Positions 46,010 to 59,166 are shown, counted from the stretch's first letter. The stretch: DNA of 64,000 nt from Cryptomeria japonica (GCF_030272615.1 NC_081410.1:145198349-145262348); one strand, 5' to 3'. The notes: generated from the letters alone by a model not told the origin. Translations and numbers: made by a program.

Positions 46010-46580
46010 AAGGGATGAATGTGACATTATGGGGCCGAGGGAGAGGTAAAAATACAACCTCGACATAGGATCAAGAAGGAAAGGGAAGGAAATTAAACCG
46101 TAAATGGAAAGCGGGAAGCGACGGGATCCTAAAAGGAGGCCAAAAGTCCTAAAATCAAGACAGGGATCTTGGATAAAAATGGAATCATCGGAATGACAGG
46201 GGAACAATTCAATGCAAGGGGGTCGAAGGAGACGTAAAAATGCAACCTCAAAACCTAAAGTGATAATATGAGGGAAAGATCTGGACATGGAATGGAAAAG
46301 GCAAAACGAGAGGACCGAATTAAGAGCAAAAAACCCTAATAGGGATGCAATTAGGAAAAACATCACTGTAAGAGTGACAAGGGAAAGGTTTGACACAAGA
46401 GGGATTAATTTAAGGGTAAAATATAACATTAAACCTAAAATGGGAAGAAAATGGAAATGTTTGGACCAAAAATGGAAAAGGGGAAATGGGGCAGGATCAC
46501 ATCTAGGGTTACATCATATCACATACATGTATGAGAAAAGGGCAAATAGGGGACTAATTACAACATTAGCAACATGATGG
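46010..46580. repeat. Degenerate tandem repeat of about 185 bp, three units
   Basis: GGTAAAAATACAACCT-like words recur near 46046, 46234 and 46416 (188 and 182 apart), each preceded by a GTGACA...GGG phrase. The long frames across it are chance. Confidence 0.6.
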
Positions 46581-49500
46581 AATTTTGAGACAAATTCATT
46601 TCATCTACCGATGAGGGGGGCTATAGTTACATTAGAGGGTGTGTAGTGCATTTTGAGGATTCATATTCATGGAGAGTTAGCAGTGTATGAGCTAGCTTGT
46701 AGTGTCCCTCCTCGACTTGTCTTTGTTTCATGCATGATAGACTTCTCTAAACTCATTTATGATATTTTGGATTAGGACTATGACTCTATTTTATATTTCA
46801 GATGTTTATGATGATACTAGACACTATATAGACATATACTACTTGATGATCTATGTGGTTGATTATATTTGGTATTTATGATCATGCGATATGATGGACA
46901 TATATTGATGGATCCTATATGTTTTGCTATGTTGGATGGATTATATTGTTTATGAATTTTATGGCATTTTGGTTATACTAACACTATTTCATGATTATAT
47001 GTGATGATTGGCATTATGATGTGTATGTGCGTTCTATGACTGTCTTCATGATAGGGATGTTGTCACGTCACTCATTGTGAGAATGATGTGGTGTTGTGAT
47101 TCTCTATCACTTGCTTGTCTATGATATATTTGTATATGTTGTATCATGTCTTTGTGGATGCAGGAATTGTAGGTACCAGAGATCGACTCCACCTGCCTTC
47201 AAAGGTCTGAGCATTTCTTTAAATCCCAATGACAAGTTGTTGAAGATGGTACAAGCTCCCTTCATATACTCTAGGCTTAAGATGTCTACCTTGGGTTGTC
47301 AGTTGTCTTGTCATGATTCGCCATGTCACTTAGTGAGGTGTGGTTCTTGTTGGTTGCAAGTATGTAGTTGTTATTAATCTATTTAATTAATTATGTGTGG
47401 TTTATATAGTTTATGAATGATTAATTTAATTGATGGATTATTATAGTTTAATTTTATTATTTATTTATTTGAGATTTAGTGTTTATTTATTTATTATTGA
47501 CTTATTGTTTATTTAGAATTTATTGTTTAAGTATTTATTTATTGTTGATTAATGGTTTATTTAGTATTTATTGTTTAATCAATATTTATTGTTTATTAAT
47601 GTCTTGGGCTTTAGTGTTGAATAATGTTCATTAGAGGTTATTTATTTATTTTATGAGCCTTTGGACTAATTAATTAATTAATTATTAGCCATGGTTTATT
47701 TATAAAGTTTGATTATTAATTATTCTTGGGTGAATAAATACTTTATGTTATAATGCTCTCATATTTTATTTTAAAATAAGTTTTAATAATATCCCCCACC
47801 GTTTATTCTCATTGACCAAATTTGAAATGAGAAAATAAAATATGTTGTTAGTGGGGTAGGTAAAATATATTGCCTTTTAGAATATTCTCATTGGTTGAGT
47901 TTGAGGCTAGGATTTTGGCTTGGAGGCTAGGGTTAGGCTTGGTATTCCTTTTTATTCGGCAACCTGAGCTTGTTGTCAGGTTACACTCTTTTGAATCTTC
48001 TCTGCAATTTTTTTTGAGCTTAGATTTTGGCTTTGGGAGCTTGCTAGATGTTGTTGGGTGCTCTACACCTTTTTTTCCATCACTTCTAATCTAGCTTGGA
48101 GGTCTTTCCTTTGAAATTTTATTTTCAGATTTTGTGTCTTCTCTGTGTCTGCAGTTGTATGCAGGTGTTCTGGGAAAATAATCTTTATTAAATAATTTTT
48201 ATTAAGTTAGGAAGTAAATATTTCATGGGGAAATCTATGTTATATAGTTTACTTTAGCTTTTGGGAAAAAAATATTATTATTGTTGCTCTGAGTTTTGGG
48301 TTTTGTCGTGAACGCACAACTCTGCACATTGTCTTTTGTGATGAAATCTTACTTCCTTACTATGTGAGCAAATTGATTTATTTAAGAGAGCATTTGATTT
48401 CCTTATGGCTTGTGATTGTCTTTTGAATGTTATTTAGGTTTTATTAAACTCTTTGTGAGTTTTCCAGAGTGCATTCTAAGTCTATAGTTGTGGGATTGTG
48501 CTTCAATATGTGTTTCATTATAGTGTACAATTTCATATTGTGTTTATTTCATTCATTTTGTAATGTTTGGGCGTTCCTTTTAAGCCCTTATTTGTAAGTT
48601 TTGCTGATGCCTTTGATTTTATATCCTTGTCAAAAATTTCATCTTTCTGTGCTAAGTCTAAAGGAAATGCGTTATAACAACATATGCATTGTTTATGTTT
48701 GTAAATGCGAGTTTTCCTTATGTATATGTGTTGCGTAGACTTTTATATGCACTTCCTGAATCTGAAAATGTATTGTTTTACCACAAATACATTTTAATTT
48801 TAGGTAAATGTGCTTTAGGAATTGATGTATGTACCGGTTTAGTAAATGTGTTTCCCTACATAGCATATGCGTTGAACTGCCAAGATTTGGTATTTTGATT
48901 AATTTGCTTAGTTTGTTTTTGTTTTATGGATTTGGTGGTGTACAAGAAACATTTATGGAGGTCTATTGATGTTTTCCAATATTGCATTTTATTAGATTTG
49001 ATGATCTTTATGTGGTTTTGATTTTATATGTTGATGTGCTTCATTATTGTGGTTTTGTGCTCTCTTTCATGTCGAGAAGCCATGGTAGAGAGGGTTGTTT
49101 TATTTCTATGAACCAACAAGTTGATGTTGTTTGTTGCTAGTATTCATTTCACATGTTGGGCAGATATTGATTTCCTTAGTATGGCTTTGATGCATTATTA
49201 TGATATGAGGCTCATTATTGGTTTACTTGGAATTGTGGTCATTGGATGTTCATGTAGGTGTTATGGTTGCATGATGATTCTTATGGTTTTCAATTTTACA
49301 TTTTGTATTGGAGCCTCTTGTTGTGATTTTTCCTTGGGAACATGTTAGGGGGAGTGGGCTTCCTTGTGATGAACAAGGTCACGAGAGATAGGCTTGCATG
49401 AGGTTCCTTGTAAGGATGCATAAATTCTAGACCACCAGGGCACATTGGAAGTTTGCCATGAAGTAAAAAAGTGATAATGTAATAATGAATTGATGGGTGG

Positions 49501-51139
49501 GTAGTTAGGTTCACCTAATCAAGATAATTAATAGTTGAGCCCCATGACTTTATCCTAGGGAGGATGTTTTAGGATATGTTTGGGAAGACCATTATGATGG
49601 CAAGTCAATCTCCTTTGATCTCTCATAGGTTGAGATGGCTCCACATGTCCATCAGGATTTTGCCTTGTGTTATAGTATTTGTTATGTTAGAGGATGACAT
49701 GTGATGACACTCCACTCCTAGATGTGTCCCCTTGTTGATTTTCATTTATGACTTGAAGATTGTAAGCCTCTAGGAGTTTCTTCTTGTGATTTCTTGTGGT
49801 TGGTCCTTGCTTGGAGAGTCCTTGTATTGCTTAGTTAATTAGGTTGTTAGGTGTTAGCTTAGTCCTTGAGTGTGAGTTGGGACCTTGTGTCATCTCCTAG
49901 CACAAGGGGTGGTTCCTTTGGTTTCACATGGTCAGGAAATTGGTGCTTTTCAACCATTGGGATATTCTTTTGGATTCTTCATGTGTGAATGAAGATACTC
50001 TTCTTCATAGTAGCTTATGGATGTTTCTTGTAGCAGATTTATGTAATGGATATTTTGGATTCATGTAATATATGATTATGTAAAAGATGTAGATGAAATC
50101 ATATATTAGGAATGAGCTATGCTCATGATGTATCATTCACGTAATTGTAATTGTAGCTATATTGTAGTTGGTGCCTTAGGTCATGGTATAAATTGTAATA
50201 ATGAGACTATGAGATGTATAGTTATGTACATGTATATCGAAAGGAAATGATTTCATGTACTTAGATGTTTGTAATGGATTAAACCTAGGATAGAATTGAT
50301 TTATGTTGTTGATTAATTGTAATAAGTTTAGAAAGAAAATTCATGATTATTAGCTAGGATGTAGATTACTATGTGGAAGATCATTGAGGTAATGGAATGA
50401 ATATTATGTAGGAATTGTGGTTGATTAATGATATCATGTTTAGTTGATGATGTCAGTCATGTGATTGCATTGGAAGTTAGGAAAGTATGCATAGCATATA
50501 GGATGGTTTATTAAGGATGGAATTAGGATTATTGCATTATGCATTTGGAACTCATGTTTAAGGAAAATATGATGCTAGGAATATGGATACATGTGTAGCA
50601 TGGATAAGGTAGTTAATTTAGAATGACGATGCTTATGCATTAAGTATTGCATTACCATTATAGATGAATAATGATCATGTAGGTAGGAAATGGTTAAGTG
50701 TTTAAGCACATTTGGAATTGGTACATAAAATGAATGTAGGAAAAGGGATTAATCTTGCATTGAAATGAGTACCATATCATGTTAGTTAGATGATAGAGTA
50801 GATTGCATTTCATATTAGTTAAATAATCGAGTAGGTTGCTTATCAAATGGAAGGTAATAAATGAGATGCATTTGAACATGATCAAGGAATAAAAAATAAT
50901 GTGTAGAAATTAAGTGAGTAGAATGTTATTGCTTATGGTAGTTGGATAAGTAATGATGTTAAGGTGCCCTAGAGAGATAATTACAATGATTGTGATGTTT
51001 ATATCGCTTGCGTTAAAGGTTAATGAACTTATGAGAAATGGTTTATGTTCTTTATTCTTATTTGTTAATTCACATGGCTTAGATGATATATTGTGTAGCA
51101 TTAGATGTTAAAATAAAAAAATTTATCCCCATTTAGTAT
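46581..51139. other. Unassigned AT-rich region, probably decayed LTR-element non-coding DNA
   Basis: 47370-47780 is strongly T-rich on the plus strand with repeated TTTATTGTTTA and TTAATTAATTAA words. Its composition mirrors the A-rich block at 45480-45800. 47880-49350 is T/G-rich with short open frames but no recognisable protein. 49360-51130 shows nothing definite. Confidence 0.35.
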
Positions 51140-52031
51140 GATAGATGTTTAGTTTCTCTAGGGTATTTTGGTGGGCAGTACACAACCACATGGAGAGAGG
51201 CTTTGAGTCAACTTTTTGAGGTGGACAAGGATGAGCTATGCATTGTGGATTATGAGATCAGATGGGAGACTATGGCATCTTGACATCTTAGGTTTGTGAC
51301 AGTGGTTAGCATGGTCATAGTAGGTTTGGTTGCACTAGTCAGGAGAGGGCATGGATATCCTATTGGATGGGGACGAGTGTTAGGGTGGATGGTGTTGGAG
51401 GGGATGATATCTTCTTGGGGACCATGCAGTTTTGGCATGTTATACATCCATCTACATTAGATAATATACAAAGATACTTTGACACTTAGTTGTGGGATGA
51501 CACTGCTACAAGTGTGAGCATTTGAGCACAATGTGATATGTCACCCTATACCATAGAGATAGGTACAACCAAGATTACCATATGTATACTACTATGATGG
51601 GCCTTTTTGTGAAGTTCAATGGGATTCACTCTATAATAGAGACATTAGTTAGACTGCTTGAGGGATTTTACTTGGAGAAAATTTAGGGGTTGCAAGTATT
51701 GGCCAAATGATGATGAGCATCTTCCTTATTGTAGATAGGAGAGGTACTTGATAGGGTGAGTGATGATGATATAGAGGTTCTTTTAGATGCAGCTATCAGT
51801 TAGAGTGCAAAGGTAGTTCAAGGAGATACAGGATATCCCTACAGGTATGGCTTACTATGCACTTTCCAGGAGAGAGATAGGAGATTGGGCTCCAATTATC
51901 ATGTCACAAGTAGCCTACTTAGAGTTTGAGCCATTGTAGCCTAGGCAGTGGGGTGTAGGTTTTGATGTGATAGATGGATGTACCACAAAGGTATATGATA
52001 CACGGTTTGCAGAGCACAAACTACTCCTTTG
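51140..52031 (+). pseudogene. Plant mobile domain (PMD) frame, 5' part, interrupted by element H
   Basis: The translation shows REALSQLFEVDKDELCIVDY, GRGHGYPIGWGRVLGWMV and, in an adjoining frame, WGPCSFGMLYIHLH then CGMTLLQV-stop-AFEHNV. These are the middle and C-terminal blocks of the plant mobile domain (aminotransferase-like, PF10536). The domain occurs in plant transposons and in the MAIN family. Stops and shifts are common. The frame runs to 52031 and continues after the inserted element at 56646. Confidence 0.65.
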
Positions 52032-53212
52032 TGTAATGGTGAAAATATTAGGGTTTTTCCACCATAAAAGGATGAAAACCACTAACATTTTGCTTAAGGA
52101 CCAATTACATTAGGATACTATAGGAATTTGATAGATCTAAACCTAATGGATCTAGATGTACTTCAGATTCCAAGGGGTTTTGAATGAACCTCTTCTTTCC
52201 CTTGAGTTGAATTGAACTATTGAAGATGCCAAAATTAGGGCAAATGGGCTGAAATTGAAGTAATTATGTGTGAGCAGTGAGCTACAATCATTTGATTAAG
52301 TCATGAATCTAGATCTAAGGAATATAAATGTATTTTGATCAATTCCTAGAAGGATCCCCTGATTTGTTGGGACCGTGGTGATGGTTGCTCTGGTCCTCTA
52401 CACTTTTCACACACAAATCGGGGGTCTATTCATCACTATAAATAAACCCAATTTTGAAGATCACAAATTTGTAACTGCTCTTGTGCACTGTAGGGAAGGG
52501 AAATAGGTTGGGACTAGGGGTTTTCCTAAGTCAAACCTTGATTTAGGAATTAAACTTGAATGAAATATTGCATATACTGAAATAAACAATGGAAAGACAT
52601 ACCTCAGATCTGCAATGTCTGATAATGATGCTTTTCTTCTTAAATATAATCACATATGTTGTATGAAATTGCATGAACATGACAAAACCCTAATCACACA
52701 CATAATTGCATATGAATGATGTAGCTTGTTACATAATGGTTGAATGAAGAAAATGTAGCCTTGAAGATCTCTGCAAATGCTTGATGATGAACACTTCAAT
52801 TCTTGAATGCTTGATTGCTTGAATATGGAGACTTAGATTGAAATGGATTGATCAAATTTATTTATATGTGAGATCCTAGGTCAATTTATTGATTAGGCCA
52901 ACCTCCAATGGTCAAATAGAGCCACCAATTTCATTTCCCATCGGAGTGATAGGTCACACCCTCCTAATAAAAAATGGGCCCCATTGACAGGGACCAAGGG
53001 ACTAGGTGCCTTGGTCCTCCTTAATCAAGGACCTCAACTTAGCCCCAAGGAGAAGGACATAGCTCCAGAGGATCAATTGGTAGGTGTATATGGCATACAA
53101 ATTGGAGTTAAGCCACTAAATGGACCCAAATAAGAGATGAGGGGGAGACGTGCTAAAGTAGGGGCACAAACATCAAGTGTAAACTGGCTTAGTGACAATT
53201 TACAATGCTACA
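52032..53212 (-). repeat. 3' LTR of element H (1181 bp)
   Basis: It starts TGTAATGGTGAAAATATTAG and ends TTTACAATGCTACA. It is followed by TTTAGCCCCCACTTTAA, the minus-strand polypurine tract, so it is the 3' LTR. Confidence 0.9.
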
Positions 53213-53229
53213 TTTAGCCCCCACTTTAA
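53213..53229 (-). promoter_or_regulatory. Polypurine tract of element H
   Basis: The minus strand reads TTAAAGTGGGGGCTAAA immediately before LTR start TGTAGCATTG. Confidence 0.78.
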
Positions 53230-55440
53230 TAGGAGTATGAGCCTACACAAATACTCATGGTAAAGTAGATGAAAGAAATGAAATAGAGGAGGAAGAAAGG
53301 AGCACACTCACAAGGAGCATACGACATCACTAATTTTGAGGAACTAAGCCCCCAATAGTAGGATCTTAACTCACACAAACGTATGCAAGGGCACACAAAA
53401 CAAGAGAAAAAGGAAAAAAAAGACAAAAGGCAATATACACACACAAAGAATAAAAACCAAAACAAGACCTCAATTCAACTAGCCGAAGATACCTCAATAT
53501 CAAAATGTCTCAACCACTAATATCATTCTTGAAAAATGTCATCAGAAGAACACAAGTGATCACATAAAAGAGAAAGAGCATGCATCATCCATGAACTACT
53601 AATAGCAAAGCTATGAGATCATCAGAAGAAAGAGAGAGCATACATTCTAGATGTGTTTTTCTATGTGATCCATGAGAAGAATGATGAGGAAGGACATGGA
53701 TATACACTCTAGATGTGCTTTTCTAGGTGGTCCATGTTGGAGAGTAGAGTAGAAATAGTCTAGATGTGTTTTGCTAGTTCCACTCATCCTCATGTGTGTG
53801 TGCAAGTGATGTCTAGTTTCAATTATATAGCACCTCATATAAGAGTTTTTTTCCTCTAATTTCAATTATTGATCAACCTATTTAAGACATAATGCAAATG
53901 CAAATGCCAAGGGGAGAATGTCTAGTTTTGGGAACATATCGTATAAGAGTTTGTTTTCTTTGGTTTCAAGATTGTGTAACCTATCTAAGACATATATCAA
54001 ATATTGTGTCTAGTTTCTAGTGTGAACCATCTCATATAAGAGTTTGTTTTCTCTATTTTCGAGTCTGAACACCCCATTTAAGACATACAAATATATAGTA
54101 CAATATGGTACAAAGAGGGTGATATGCATGCCCCCTAAAGATGTCAATATAGCCCTATGTTGATGTCTTAAGGAAGCTAGAATCAAGGATACCCACATTC
54201 AACACCAAGGAGCCGTCCTTTAGGCAAAAACACTCATAACTCAAAGCTAAAGAGGAAGTACTCTTATAAGAAAGGATAAGATAGCTGAAAAAGAGATATC
54301 TTGCAATAAGTGTAAAGAGGATCCTAGGAGAAGAAGAGAAATTTGCTCAAAATACATCTACCCCCAAGAGGATTTTCTCAAACAAACATAGTATCTTCTA
54401 CCAAATGAAGGGAAGGAGAACAACAATGCCCACCTTCCCCCTATTTCTAGGTAAAAGGGATTCTTGATAAGGATGACACACTTTTGATCCAATGTGAGTG
54501 GTAAGTTTATAATAGATATACATTTCCAAGTGAAGAAGAGGTTGTAGCCAAGGATTTATCCCTCTTACATAGGAGAGAATCCTTGAGAAAATAACAACTT
54601 CACACAAGGAATCGGACATCAAATTATAAGTAGACACCACTCAATAAAGGAAAAGGGGATCCTTAGAAATAACAAGAGATAAATCATTGCCCCCATAAGA
54701 GGAAGAACAAAGCAAAGAATTACACAACCTCTAAGGAGAGATTATGCATAATCAAATGCACAATATAATTGCATGAATAAATATCCAATGCTAGGAAAAG
54801 AAATTTATGTTTGTTGAGAACATCAATGATCTCTCTAATAGTACCCAGTTCCAATAGTGCATGTTGAGAGGTGCACTATAAATGAAAGCTTTGAGATATA
54901 ACTGATTAAAAGGAAGCAATTTTGAGATTGTAAAAATGCAATATGCCAAAGTGCTATGAATGAAAAGAAGCAATGTGAAGTGAAAGGTGCACATTATTAT
55001 GGTAAATGTAAATGAAAAGGAAATTAATCATATGTGAAATAAAAAATAAATCAAATCTATTAAGTTTCATTATTAATTTTTTAAACCAAATATGAAAATT
55101 AAAGTGATGAATTATGCAACCCACAAATCTGCTTAACCAAAATAAATTAGGGTTTTTATTAATAAAACCTTTAAATTTATATTTTTTGATTAAAATGAGA
55201 TCTATGAATGTTAATTTAAAATTTAAAATGTTTCCAAATCAGATCTAAAATAAATAATCCAAATTAGATAACCCACGAGCTCAATTTTAGAATTTAAAAA
55301 TTAGGGTTTTTTGTGAATTTAATTTGTAAATTTTTAAAATTCAATAAAAAATAAAGTTGTATGTAAATTTGAATTTGAAATGCATAAAACTCAGATCTAA
55401 GAACATAAATCAGAATTACGGGTGTAAGGAGTTGGGTTCC
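53230..55440 (-). other. Non-coding interior of element H with short tandem repeats
   Basis: CTAGATGTG(T/C)TTT words recur near 53649, 53711 and 53760. GTCTAGTTT...ATAAGAGTTTGTTTTCT...AAGACATA units recur starting at 53811, 53920 and 54008. No frame resembles gag or pol. The minus strand next to the 5' LTR reads TTTTGGAACCCAACTCC, a possible primer site whose tRNA I cannot name. Confidence 0.7.
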
Positions 55441-55444
55441 AAAA

Positions 55445-56645
55445 TGTAATGGTCAAAATATTAAGGTTTCCACCATAGAAGGATGAAAAATTGCTAATAT
55501 TTTTCTTAGGGACCAATTGCATTAGGGATAGATAGGAATTTGATAGATCTAAACCTAATGGATCTATATGTTGATCAGATTCCAAGGGGTTTTGAATGAG
55601 CTTCTTGTTTCCCTTGAGTTGAATTAAACTATTGAAGATGGTGAAATTAGGGCAAATGGGCTGAAATTAAAGTAATTATGTGTCAACAATAAGCTACAGT
55701 CGTCAGATCGAGCCAAAAACCTAGATCTTATAAATGTAAGTGTATTTGGATCTATTCCTAGAAGGAGCCCCTGATTTGTTGAACCGTAGTGAAGGAGGCT
55801 CTTGTCCTCCGCACTTTTCATACTCCAATGGGGGATCTATTTGTCACTGTAAATAAAGCCAATTCTAAATATTGCAGCTCCGTACCTAGTCTTGCACACA
55901 GTAGGGAATGGAAATAGGTTGGGAATAGAGGTTTTCCTAAGTCAAACCCCGATTTAAGAATTAACCTTGAATGAAATATTGCAGGTACTGAAATCAACAA
56001 TGGAAAGATATAACTCAGATCTACAATGACTGATAATGATGCTTCACTTCTTGAATGCAAACACATATGTTGTATGAAATGGCATGAATATGATAAAACC
56101 ATAATCACACACACATGCTTTATAATGAATGATGTAACTTGCTCCATAATGGTTGAATGAAGAAAATGCAACCTTGAAGATCTCTGGAAAAGCTTGATGA
56201 TGAACACTTCAATGATTGAATGCTTGATTGATTGAATATAGAGACTTAGAATGAAATGGATTGATCAAATGTATTTATATATGAGATCCTAGGTCAATTT
56301 ACTGATTAGGCCAACCTCCAACAGTCATATAGAGCCACCAATTTCATTTCTTGTCAGAGTGATAGGTCACACCCTCCTCATAAAAAATGGGCCCCATAGA
56401 GGGGGACTAGGGCACTGGGCACTCTAGTCCTGAGACCAAAATGCTAGCCCTGGTCATCACTCAGAGTCCTCAACTTAGCCCCAAGGAGGACATAGCTCTA
56501 GAGAATCAAATGGTAGGTTTATATGGCATAAAAACTAGATTTAAGGCACTAAACGGACCCAAATAAGAGATAAGGGGGAAATGTGCTAAAGTAGGGGCAC
56601 AAGCATGAGGTGTAAATTTTCTCAGTGAAAAGTTATGATACTACA
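55445..56645 (-). repeat. 5' LTR of element H (1201 bp)
   Basis: It starts TGTAATGGTCAAAATATTAA and ends ATGATACTACA, aligning throughout with 52032-53212. CTTTG follows and the PMD frame resumes. Confidence 0.9.
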
Positions 56646-56650
56646 CTTTG

Positions 56651-57155
56651 ATAGATCCACAGAGTCCTATATTGAGGGTTCTAGTTTGAGGTCTTTTGAG
56701 GAGGAGAAGGGGTTGCAAAGCCAACACAAAGGGGGGAGATGAGGCATGAGATGATGATGATGACGAGGATGATGAAGATGAGGAGGCAAATGAGGATGAG
56801 CTAGATGAGTAGGGAGATGAGTAGTATGATGACCTGTTAGAAGTACATGATGATCATATGCATGATGTAGTAGTAGGGGATGATGTCAAGCATATCCTGG
56901 ATGATGGAGCTATGAGAGGAGAAGTTAGGTATCACAGGGAGCACATTGAAGGATTAGAGAGAGGCAAATCATTTGTTCAACAATATAGGGTACATTGGGA
57001 TGTCGAGAGGGCATCTATGACAATAGACATAGAGTGAGTGATAGTGGAGAGGATCAATTGAGTGTTGAGAGAGAAACACTATTGGTAGAGTGATACATGC
57101 ATAGGGTAGAGAGGGATCAATGGAAAGTAGAGAGAGATTCATTGATAACTATTTA
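56651..57155 (+). pseudogene. PMD frame, 3' part, beyond element H
   Basis: It begins DRSTESYIEGSSLRSFEEEK in phase with the upstream flank. An Asp/Glu-rich stretch follows, encoded by GATGATGATGA repeats (56745-56800), and then a charged tail. It is cut at about 57156 by the LTR of element I. Confidence 0.55.
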
Positions 57156-57503
57156 TGGTGGTGGTGGATAACAACAATATTGAAAGACTAAATGAATTCA
57201 ACCATGAAACCCTAGCCTAATAACAACAAAGATCCAGCTTAATATATGAATATTACCTAAGACAATGTAAATCAAATGAAATCACAAAGATTATACCATC
57301 ACATGTCCAATAGGGTTTGGATCTCCATTGATCTTGCTTGATATATTTGCTCTCAGATTTTATGTGTGCACAAGAGCTCAACAAAGAACAAAAATGTGGT
57401 TGCAAGTAGGCTTGATTGCATATGAAAGTTCAAAAGCATATTTGGCTTCAAAGATCGATTAGGTTGATTTGAATGATTACGATTGATAATGAAGGAAGCA
57501 TCT

Positions 57504-57512
57504 CCTTATATA
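57504..57512 (-). promoter_or_regulatory. TATA box of LTR I
   Basis: Minus-strand TATATAAGG lies about 420 bases inside the LTR from its 5' end, a normal place for an LTR promoter. Confidence 0.55.
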
Positions 57513-57676
57513 GAAGACATTATAAGAAATAGAGGGATAAGATTGAGAGGTGTAAAAGATAAATGGTCAGCTAGGATTAGAGGGTAGGTAGAAGAAATAA
57601 GAAAATAATGAAAGGGTAGGTAGTGTAGGAATTAAGAGATGAATGACATGTGTCATAGGTGGAAAAGGCTAATGAG

Positions 57677-57909
57677 TTAATTAAATAAATAAAGATTTAT
57701 TTAATTAATAGAAGAAGTGGGATCAATTAAATAAATAAGATATTTATTTAATTTAGGAAAAGGATAATTTAAATAAATAAATGTATTTATTTAAATGAGA
57801 AATAAGGATTGAAGATGATAAATGAATTAATTAATTAAATAAATATTTATTTAATTAATAGAAGAATCAGGCTTAAATAATTAAATAAATAAAAATATTT
57901 ATTTAATTA
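57677..57909. repeat. Ladder of five palindromes in the U3 of LTR I
   Basis: Perfect inverted repeats with 13-14 bp arms lie at 57677-57708, 57725-57753, 57767-57796, 57831-57858 (no loop, 28 bp) and 57878-57909. All use the AATTAAATAAAT/ATTTATTTAATT core with 0-4 base loops and about 16-34 base spacers. Confidence 0.92.
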
Positions 57910-57934
57910 GACAGGACAATTTTAGGTGTCTACA

Positions 57935-57950
57935 TTTTGCCCCTCTTTGA
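57935..57950 (-). promoter_or_regulatory. Polypurine tract of element I
   Basis: The minus strand reads TCAAAGAGGGGCAAAA directly before LTR start TGTAGACACC. Confidence 0.78.
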
Positions 57951-58603
57951 GACAATGCAGCTTGTCACGTTGTTTCAAAGAAGATAAGATGAACTGATAC
58001 AAAGTTGCCCCAAGATGGGAATGATATGCCCCCTCAAGAGATTAGATGAAAATATTTGAAAAGATTGCAAACAATCTCTCGATAAGAAAGAAAGGCTAGA
58101 AAGGACTGACCAGATAGGATAGAGTGACAAAGTCACGGAATAAAGAAGACTGACTTGGGAGATGCGGGCTAGGGTAGTCTATAAGATAGACTACGAGGAA
58201 AAACATCCTCATTGTCATCCACACACCTAAGAGATCGAAGTGCAAAGAGAGAGCAGTCAGCAGCGATGGCATTGGTGCATAGATTCAATCACATTCCCCA
58301 ATATCAGAGGCCAGCAGATGCAAGAGAGCCACTAAGTATCGCAAAACCTCCTTGTACTTTTGTTGCATTAATTGTTGTCATAAATGCATGCTAGGTATTG
58401 CAATAAATGTGCATTAGGTATGTCTAGAAAAATGTCAAGCGGGGGGAAAAACATTAAGGCACGTCTGGGTAGGCTAGGCACGTCTGTGTTTGTGTCAGGC
58501 GCATCTACGATTGCAATAGCATCTATGTCAAATGTGAGCGCGTTTATGTATTTCAGGAGTGTTTGTGTAGGACAAGCGTCTTTATGTCTTCAAGGTTGAA
58601 TTG
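57951..58603. other. Element I non-coding region, including degenerate GCGTCTATG-type repeats
   Basis: 58380-58600 has repeated words of the kind GGCACGTCTG, GGCGCATCTA and GAGCGCGTTTATG at roughly 20-25 base intervals. It is CpG-rich relative to the surroundings. No protein was recognised. Confidence 0.5.
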
Positions 58604-59125
58604 ACAGTTCTGTGATAAACATTTGCTGTTGATTAGATAAGCTGCTGAGAGGATACACTCAAACAGGTCCTCTAGGGAAGACTAGGATAACAGATAAGGC
58701 TAGGATCGACAATTCTATGATAGAACATATGTTTCCAATCAGGAAACTACTCAAGGGGATACACTCAAGTAGAGGCCCTAGGATAGGATAGATCGAGGCA
58801 CTTTGTGATGAACAGGGAGTACCATAGAAATTGACAATTCTGTGATAGAACATACGTTGTCAATTGGATTAGGCTGAAATTGACAATTATGTGATAGAAC
58901 ATACGTTGTCAATTGGATAAGCTACTCAAAAGGATACACTCAAGTAGGTGCCCTAAAAGATAGGATCAAAGAAGCACTTTGTGATGAACATGGAATGCTA
59001 CTAGGATAGAAAGTAACACTTTGTGATGAACAGGGAGTGCCACTAGAATAGGAAGGAGTACTTTGTGATGAACAAGGAGTACTAAAAAGAGCAACACTTT
59101 GTGATGAATAGGGAATGCCACTAGG
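58604..59125. repeat. Interleaved minisatellites between LTR I and the PMD frame
   Basis: GACAATTCTGTGATAGAACA units occur at 58604, 58708, 58832 and 58883, some followed by GGATACACTCAAGTAGG. CTTTGTGATGAACAGGGAGT units occur near 58801, 58976, 59025, 59063 and 59098. On the minus strand the second unit translates as TPCSSQS repeats in an open frame (59224-58940). Confidence 0.8.
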
Positions 59126-59166
59126 ATTGACATAGTTGATTTGCTTGACTGCAAGAGGACCTACTA

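Larger units (their letters stand above)
52032..56645 (-). mobile_element. Complete non-coding LTR retrotransposon (element H, LARD-like), CTTTG duplication
   Basis: LTRs at 52032-53212 and 55445-56645 run TGTAATGGT to GCTACA or ACTACA. CTTTG is present on both sides (52027-52031 and 56646-56650). A polypurine tract adjoins the left LTR on the minus strand, which sets orientation. The 2.2 kb interior has no gag or pol, only A/G-rich sequence and short tandem repeats. The LTRs differ at roughly one base in eight or nine over the first 240 bases by eye. Lack of coding with long LTRs fits a LARD-type element needing a helper. The TGTAGC terminus suggests Ty3/gypsy affinity, by inference. Confidence 0.9.
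57156..57934 (-). repeat. 3' LTR of element I (about 770 bp), Ty3/gypsy Tat-like
   Basis: The right end GGTGTCTACA (57925-57934) is followed by a polypurine tract on the minus strand. The left end is within GGTGGTGGTGGATAACAAC, so its start is 57156-57165. On the minus strand TATATAAGG at 57504-57512 is a TATA box, placing U3 to the right. U3 carries five consecutive palindromes. The TGTAGACACC terminus and the antisense PMD frame downstream of the polypurine tract suggest the Tat lineage. Confidence 0.75.

Noticed and set aside
45983-46577. Overlapping frames of 148 and 96 residues
   Set aside because: They span a degenerate 185-bp repeat on opposite strands and resemble no family.
56740-56800. 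GAT/GAG trinucleotide run as a microsatellite
   Set aside because: It is imperfect and better read as the Asp/Glu-rich stretch of the PMD frame.
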